From Microcaldota archaeon (lineage in GTDB: Archaea; Micrarchaeota; Micrarchaeia; Micrarchaeales; CABMGC01), in assembly GCA_021845465.1 (NCBI GenBank), contig JAKBRL010000031.1, forward strand, positions 1 through 8,395: DNA of 8,395 nt. Reading direction: 5' to 3'. The notes beneath the pieces were generated by a model. It worked only from the letters and a program-made list of their open reading frames with translations, was not told the origin of the DNA and ran no database searches. Both the position numbers and the translations under genes were made by a program. The stretch's first letter is position 1; each line of letters opens with the position of its first letter. Of the stretch, positions 4,887 to 8,395 are shown in pieces.

Positions 4887-5960
4887 TCATGCACCTTCAA
4901 AACTTATTGTAGCCTCATAGCCTTCTTTTGTCCTGCGCTTATTTAATGTTATTAAAGAATTAAAACGTTTACTAATAAAACCTATAAATGTCTTTGTGCT
5001 GAATTCTATGAAGCTTGCTGCCGATATTCCCGTTCCATAATTAAGAATAATCTCCGTTTTCTTACCTCTTTTTCTAGTTTTTACACCTGAAATACAGAAC
5101 AATGAGGCAAGCATTTCTATTATTTCGGGGTATTCTTTTTCTGAAGAGGCGAGTTCTCTTCCTGCGGAGAATATCAGCTTGGAAGAGCTTTCGATGGTAT
5201 TCTCGCTTATAAATGGAAGCACTCCCAGTAATGTATATTCGGCATCCCCTCCTGTTATTTTATGAATTTCAGAATGATTGATGTATTCGAGTAGGAATCT
5301 TATATTCCGTTTGGAAGGTATCTGCTGTTTTTTTGCTCTCTCCTCTTCCAACGCTTCAGAAATGAATTGACATCTGTCTGAACCGTTATAGATGCAGGAT
5401 GTTTCATATGTGTATATTTCCTTGGATGTGTTATATGAAAGATATCCGGATATCAGACCTGCTTCATATGTATGCATATTTATGCCGGTATTGTAATCGC
5501 TTTTTTTCAGTCTGGCTGAACGGATTATAACACGGTCTGTAGATGGAAGGTATAATACTCGGCCGAGGCCTGAGGCTTCAAGAAGATTTACAAGTGCATT
5601 GATGTTGTTGCCTTTAAAGACCATCGAGGTTTTTCTGCCTATTTGAAAACCGTATGAATATCCAAATTCGCTGAGAGATTCGGCAGAAGAGAAGAGAAGA
5701 TCAGGCAGCAGCAGCCTGGATGAAGGGGAAGGACTGCTTCTTGCTGATAGCCATTGTATAAGCATGCTTTCAATGTCACCTGAGAAGAGAGGCTTCTGCT
5801 CTAAGACTCCAGATTCAAATGAAGCATGAGAATCCCTTTTAATGGATAATGAAATATCGGCCTTGCGTGGGTCTCCTCGAGTAGCCTTCTTCCGTTTCGC
5901 TGTTTTTGGCCCATGACCTTTTGAGGCATTTTTATTCTTCTTGTTTTTTTTATATGCCAT
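4887..5960 (-). CDS. V4R-domain protein with probable second degenerate V4R copy
   Basis: A soluble 357-residue protein whose exact role is unknown. Residues 1-35 are a lysine/arginine-rich tail. Residues about 84-203 match the V4R (4-vinyl reductase-like) fold: FGYSYGFQIGRK (99-110), LVNLLEASGLGRVLYL (123-138), DRVIIRSARL (142-151), MHTYEAGLISGYLSYN (162-177), and the signature ETSCIYNGSDRCQFI (186-200) with Cys189 and Cys197. V4R domains occur in small-molecule, metal or hydrocarbon sensing proteins and assembly factors. Residues about 255-356 follow the same order of elements (IFSAGREL; EIIEMLASLFCISGVKT; KTEIILNYG; FIEFSTKTFIGFIS; YEATISF) but lack the cysteines, so I read them as a second, degenerate copy. 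ATG 5960 has AAAGGA (5965-5970) four bases upstream. The gene ends at the TGA immediately before secY's TTG, implying one operon. A link to protein export is inference from that context only. Confidence 0.75.
   Translation of the reverse strand: MAYKKNKKNKNASKGHGPKTAKRKKATRGDPRKADISLSIKRDSHASFESGVLEQKPLFSGDIESMLIQWLSARSSPSPSSRLLLPDLLFSSAESLSEFGYSYGFQIGRKTSMVFKGNNINALVNLLEASGLGRVLYLPSTDRVIIRSARLKKSDYNTGINMHTYEAGLISGYLSYNTSKEIYTYETSCIYNGSDRCQFISEALEEERAKKQQIPSKRNIRFLLEYINHSEIHKITGGDAEYTLLGVLPFISENTIESSSKLIFSAGRELASSEKEYPEIIEMLASLFCISGVKTRKRGKKTEIILNYGTGISAASFIEFSTKTFIGFISKRFNSLITLNKRRTKEGYEATISFEGA
4892..4897 (-). promoter_or_regulatory. Ribosome binding site deciding the secY TTG start
   Basis: AAGGTG on the minus strand lies inside the last codons of the V4R gene, five bases before TTG 4886. 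It supports initiation at the unusual TTG that directly follows the TGA, and thus translational coupling of the two genes. Confidence 0.6.
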
Positions 5961-6001
5961 TATATCCTTTTTGTTTGTTCTGAAGAATCTTTGAGCGGTT
6001 T

Positions 6002-6012
6002 CTTATTATTTT
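6002..6012 (-). promoter_or_regulatory. Possible TATA box of the V4R-secY unit
   Basis: AAAATAATAAG on the minus strand would start transcription near 5981, leaving a 20-base leader that includes the AAAGGA site. An alternative AT element (CTATACAAAAA) lies at about 6042-6052. The choice is uncertain. Confidence 0.3.
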
Positions 6013-6052
6013 GATCTGAGGGTTTTTTGAATGGGACGGAATTTTTGTATAG

Positions 6053-6256
6053 TGCACCGAATATCCGAAGATTGCTTCCATGGCTAACAAAACTATAGAC
6101 TAGGCAATAAATAAAAAGGGATATGGGATACCTGCGAGCTTATTTGGGAGGCATAGGTTTAAGATATTTCTTATAGCCGAAATAGGTAATGACAGGGCTG
6201 TTAAGGAAGCTCTTGGTTTGTTGGCATTAGGATATAGTCTTTGGCTGGGTATTTAA
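6053..6256 (+). pseudogene. Open frame broken by one TAG, possible gene remnant or small gene
   Basis: Between the divergent V4R and permease genes one plus-strand frame stays open from 6053 to TAA 6254-6256 except for a single TAG at 6101-6103. An ATG at 6080 gives only seven codons before that TAG. The 50 codons after it read like protein (for example GYGIPASLFGRHRFKIF and AEIGNDRAVKEALGLLALGY), with the AGG/ATA/GGA codon habit of the neighbouring genes, but contain no ATG or GTG, only two TTG codons near the end. The frame stops one base before the permease ATG. I do not recognise a family. It could be a decayed gene end, a leader peptide region, or chance. Confidence 0.25.
6227..6237 (+). 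promoter_or_regulatory. Possible TATA element of the ABC permease gene
   Basis: TTAGGATATAG lies about 25 bases before ATG 6258, which would give a near-leaderless transcript. This fits the absence of any ribosome binding site directly before that ATG. Another AT-rich candidate lies at 6157-6171. Confidence 0.3.
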
Positions 6257-6257
6257 G

Positions 6258-7856
6258 ATGCAGTATGAAACGGCAAGCTTGTTAAATCTTGCAATATCGC
6301 TTATAATAGACACTGGCTTTTCCTGGATAAGAATGTTTGCTGCCCTGGGAGTCTCGATAGTGATAAGTATTATACTGGGAATTTATGCTGCCACGCATAG
6401 GTTTGCAGAGAAGCTTATAATACCTGTTATAGACATTCTCCAGACAGTGCCTATACTTGCATTCTTCCCCGTAGTTATATTCTTGATAGTTGGAGCTCTG
6501 CCCGGAAGCCTTGGCATAAATATTGCCGTGGTATTTCTGATAATAACAAGCATGGTATGGAATATAATTCTCGGAGTATATGAAGCCATGAAAGTGCTTC
6601 CTAAGGAATACGGAGAGCTTTCTAAGCTTTATGGGCTTTCCAAGTTAGAGGAGTTCAGGAAGATATATCTGCCGGCGGTGATGCCTAAGGTAGCTGAACA
6701 GTCCACTCTTTCTTGGTCGATAGGGCTGTTCTATCTTGTGACAAGCGAGATATTTTCTACTGGGAACGCCAATTATGCAGTTAAGACAGGAATAGGCGCG
6801 GCAATAGCTTCGCCTGCAATAACCGGGAGCATTGTCTCTTATGGAATGGCCTTGATTATATTTGTAGCATTCGTAATAGCAACAAGGCTTCTTTTCTTTA
6901 AGCCTTTTGAGGATTATGCCAGCAGATATAACAAGCACTCAGCGAAGGCAAAGGCAAGAACATTCCCCAAGGCAGTAACATACGCGAAGGTAATGAAGGC
7001 GTTTAGCTCAAGGATAATTAAAAAAATAGGGCCTGCGGATAATATTGCAAAAAAGGCTAAGTCTGCAAAATCAAAAAAATACACATATGGGAATGCGGAT
7101 AAGGCAACAATTCCGGATAGGTTCGGATATCTGATAAAGTATGTTATAATGCTGGCCGTAATAGTCGGTGTGGTCGCATTCTTCCTTACTAGCCCGAAGA
7201 TGGTAGACTATGAGATCGAGGTAATAAAGGCTTTTGCCTACTCGTTTGCAAGGATATGGATTGCCTTTGCATTGACACTGGCTGTGGGAATACCGATAAG
7301 CGTGTATATAATATTTGTGACAAGGCATGGCTCCAGATATGTGCTCTTCTTTCAGATACTGTCTTCGATACCTGCAACGATTCTTCTCCCCGCTATAGTC
7401 TCAGGGCTTAGAGGCCTGCCCTACTATGGGGAATTAGTGGCATTTATAGTATTCTTCCTGTCCGGAATATGGTACATAATATTCAGTACTTTGAGCATAG
7501 CGAAGACCCTGCCGCCTAATATTCTTGAGGTCAAGGATATTTATGGAGTACAGGGAGGGGAAGCATGGAAAAAGATATATCTGAAGGCTATCATACCGGG
7601 GCTTATTACAGGAGCCATAACCGGCATCGCTGCGGAATGGAACGCGGCCATAGTTGCAGAATACTTCAGCATAGGTACAAATGTGGTATCGCAGGTTAGT
7701 GTAGGCGTAGGAAAACTTCTTGATCTTTCTTTGACCGTAAATAACCTGCCCCTCATGTTACTTACATTGATAAATATGACAGCCATGATTATAATTATAA
7801 ATACGTTATTATGGAAGAGGCTCTACAGAAGGCTTGCAAAGATATACGGAGGATGA
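6258..7856 (+). CDS. Duplicated (fused) ABC permease, NitT/TauT anion type
   Basis: Integral membrane subunit of an ABC importer for nitrate/sulfonate/taurine-like anions, of the duplicated-permease type (the COG4986 group as I recognise it). In these, two BinT-like permease domains are fused so that one chain supplies both halves of the pore. Half 1 (about 12-215) has its ATPase-contacting EAA loop at EAMKVLPKEYGELSKLYGLSKLEEFRKIYLP (109-139). Half 2 (about 290-525) has the matching loop IAKTLPPNILEVKDIYGVQGGEAWKKIYLKAIIP (414-447), followed by AAEWNAAIVAEYF (458-470), typical of this group. Residues 216-288 form a lysine/alanine-rich cytoplasmic linker. 532 residues fits a fused pair. ATG 6258 is the first start after an in-frame stop at 6228. 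The gene lies four bases before the ATPase gene and forms an operon with it. No substrate-binding protein gene is seen in the window, and the true substrate cannot be read from the sequence. Confidence 0.88.
   Translation: MQYETASLLNLAISLIIDTGFSWIRMFAALGVSIVISIILGIYAATHRFAEKLIIPVIDILQTVPILAFFPVVIFLIVGALPGSLGINIAVVFLIITSMVWNIILGVYEAMKVLPKEYGELSKLYGLSKLEEFRKIYLPAVMPKVAEQSTLSWSIGLFYLVTSEIFSTGNANYAVKTGIGAAIASPAITGSIVSYGMALIIFVAFVIATRLLFFKPFEDYASRYNKHSAKAKARTFPKAVTYAKVMKAFSSRIIKKIGPADNIAKKAKSAKSKKYTYGNADKATIPDRFGYLIKYVIMLAVIVGVVAFFLTSPKMVDYEIEVIKAFAYSFARIWIAFALTLAVGIPISVYIIFVTRHGSRYVLFFQILSSIPATILLPAIVSGLRGLPYYGELVAFIVFFLSGIWYIIFSTLSIAKTLPPNILEVKDIYGVQGGEAWKKIYLKAIIPGLITGAITGIAAEWNAAIVAEYFSIGTNVVSQVSVGVGKLLDLSLTVNNLPLMLLTLINMTAMIIIINTLLWKRLYRRLAKIYGG
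7848..7852 (+). promoter_or_regulatory. Strong ribosome binding site of the ATPase gene
   Basis: GGAGG lies within the last glycine codons of the permease, eight bases before ATG 7861. It indicates translational coupling and excludes the overlapping ATG at 7853, which runs into TGA after three codons. Confidence 0.7.
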
Positions 7857-7860
7857 ATAA

Positions 7861-8395
7861 ATGAGCCAGAAAATGATACAGATAAAAAATATTTCATATT
7901 CGGTAGACGAAGACTCTCCGGTGATAGATGATCTATCATTTGATTGCGGAAAGGATGAATTCATATCCATAATAGGGCCTAGCGGCTGTGGAAAGAGCAC
8001 TCTTCTTCGAATAATAGCCGGACTTATGAAACCGGATAAAGGGAAGGTCATGTGTCTTGGAAAAGAGGTCAGGGGACCTTCGGCAGGGATAGGATTTGTC
8101 TTTCAGGATTTTGCCCTTCTTCCGTGGCTGACCAATCTTGAAAATGTTAAAATTGGCTGTTCCAGGATGAATCTCAGCGACTCTGAGAAAGAGACCAAAT
8201 CGGAAATAATGCTGGATAAGCTTGGGCTTGGAGGATTTGAAAAGTCATATCCCAATGTTCTTAGCGGGGGAATGAAGCAGAGGGTTGGAATAGCCAGGGC
8301 ACTTGTCTCAGACCCTAAGATACTGCTTATGGACGAACCTTTCAGCTCTCTTGACCAGCTTACAGCTGATACCTTAAGATCAGACATAATAGAGC
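7861..8395 (+). CDS. ABC transporter ATPase, NitT/TauT (TauB/SsuB-like), 3'-truncated
   Basis: Cytoplasmic ATP-hydrolysing subunit that would power the fused permease encoded just upstream. The frame is open from ATG 7861 to the window end (178 codons), so the C-terminus is missing. All visible nucleotide-binding motifs are intact: Walker [10 protein letters not shown] (39-47), Q-loop Gln82 in [18 protein letters not shown], signature LSGGMKQRV (134-142), Walker B ILLMDEP (154-160) and D-loop SSLD (162-165). The FQDFALLPW and [15 protein letters not shown] wording is typical of nitrate/taurine/sulfonate ATPases. The H-loop lies beyond the edge. Archaeal partners of duplicated permeases often carry an extra AAA-associated C-terminal domain. 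Whether this one does cannot be seen. Its GGAGG site and four-base gap to the permease support a single operon. Confidence 0.93.
   Translation, partial: MSQKMIQIKNISYSVDEDSPVIDDLSFDCGKDEFISIIGPSGCGKSTLLRIIAGLMKPDKGKVMCLGKEVRGPSAGIGFVFQDFALLPWLTNLENVKIGCSRMNLSDSEKETKSEIMLDKLGLGGFEKSYPNVLSGGMKQRVGIARALVSDPKILLMDEPFSSLDQLTADTLRSDIIE

Noticed and set aside
4660..4890. ATG at 4890 overlapping the V4R stop as ATGA, as a possible secY start
   Set aside because: That ATG is in a different frame and translates to a non-SecY sequence. The SecY frame begins at TTG 4886.
8103..8387. Minus-strand open frame opposite the ABC ATPase
   Set aside because: The plus strand here encodes intact Q-loop, signature, Walker B and D-loop motifs. 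The antisense frame is Ser/Leu-rich and featureless.
1..8395. tRNA, rRNA, CRISPR array, insertion sequence, attachment site or origin
   Set aside because: I saw no T-loop GGTTCRA-like motif with paired arms, no spaced direct repeats, no transposase or integrase motifs and no terminal inverted repeats in the window.

Overview
The window is archaeal. The clearest evidence is an archaeal-type SecY (Sec61 alpha-like loops and an extended external loop), together with TATA-like AT boxes ahead of genes, T-tract terminators without strong stems, heavy AGA/AGG/ATA codon use, and a duplicated-permease anion ABC transporter of a type common in archaea. The compact mix of divergent and convergent short operons would suit a small-genome archaeon such as a Micrarchaeota/DPANN lineage or a Thermoplasmata relative. 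That placement is inference only.

Layout: (1) Positions 1-980, plus strand: the 3' part of an unrecognised helical protein gene (its frame is open from the window edge) followed closely by a type 1 ribonuclease H gene. (2) Positions 1045-2328, minus strand, convergent with (1): a CPA-type Na+/H+ antiporter homologue in which the expected membrane aspartate is serine. (3) Positions 2329-2628: about 300 bases without a convincing gene, holding the antiporter upstream region, an orphan plus-strand TATA element and a T-rich minus-strand terminator. (4) Positions 2629-3362: a divergent pair, a DUF1059 mini-protein (minus) and an ArsR-like winged-helix regulator with a hydrophobic C-terminal segment (plus). 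A perfect 16-bp palindrome lies in the shared promoter region. (5) Positions 3453-5960, minus strand: a two-gene unit of a 357-residue V4R-domain protein and secY, where secY starts with TTG directly after the upstream TGA. (6) Positions 5961-6257: a divergent intergenic region that also carries an open frame broken once by TAG. (7) Positions 6258-8395, plus strand: a fused (duplicated) NitT/TauT-type ABC permease followed by its ATPase, which runs off the window.

Functionally this is mostly housekeeping and membrane transport: RNA-DNA hybrid removal, cation homeostasis, the protein-conducting channel and an anion/organic-ion importer. The least ordinary element is the V4R protein. It appears to hold one intact V4R domain (with its Cys/Cys signature) and a second, cysteine-less copy of the same fold, behind a lysine-rich tail, and it is apparently co-transcribed with secY. 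The second most interesting is the small autoregulation-like module of DUF1059, palindrome and winged-helix gene. I found no tRNA, rRNA, CRISPR array, insertion sequence or prophage signature.
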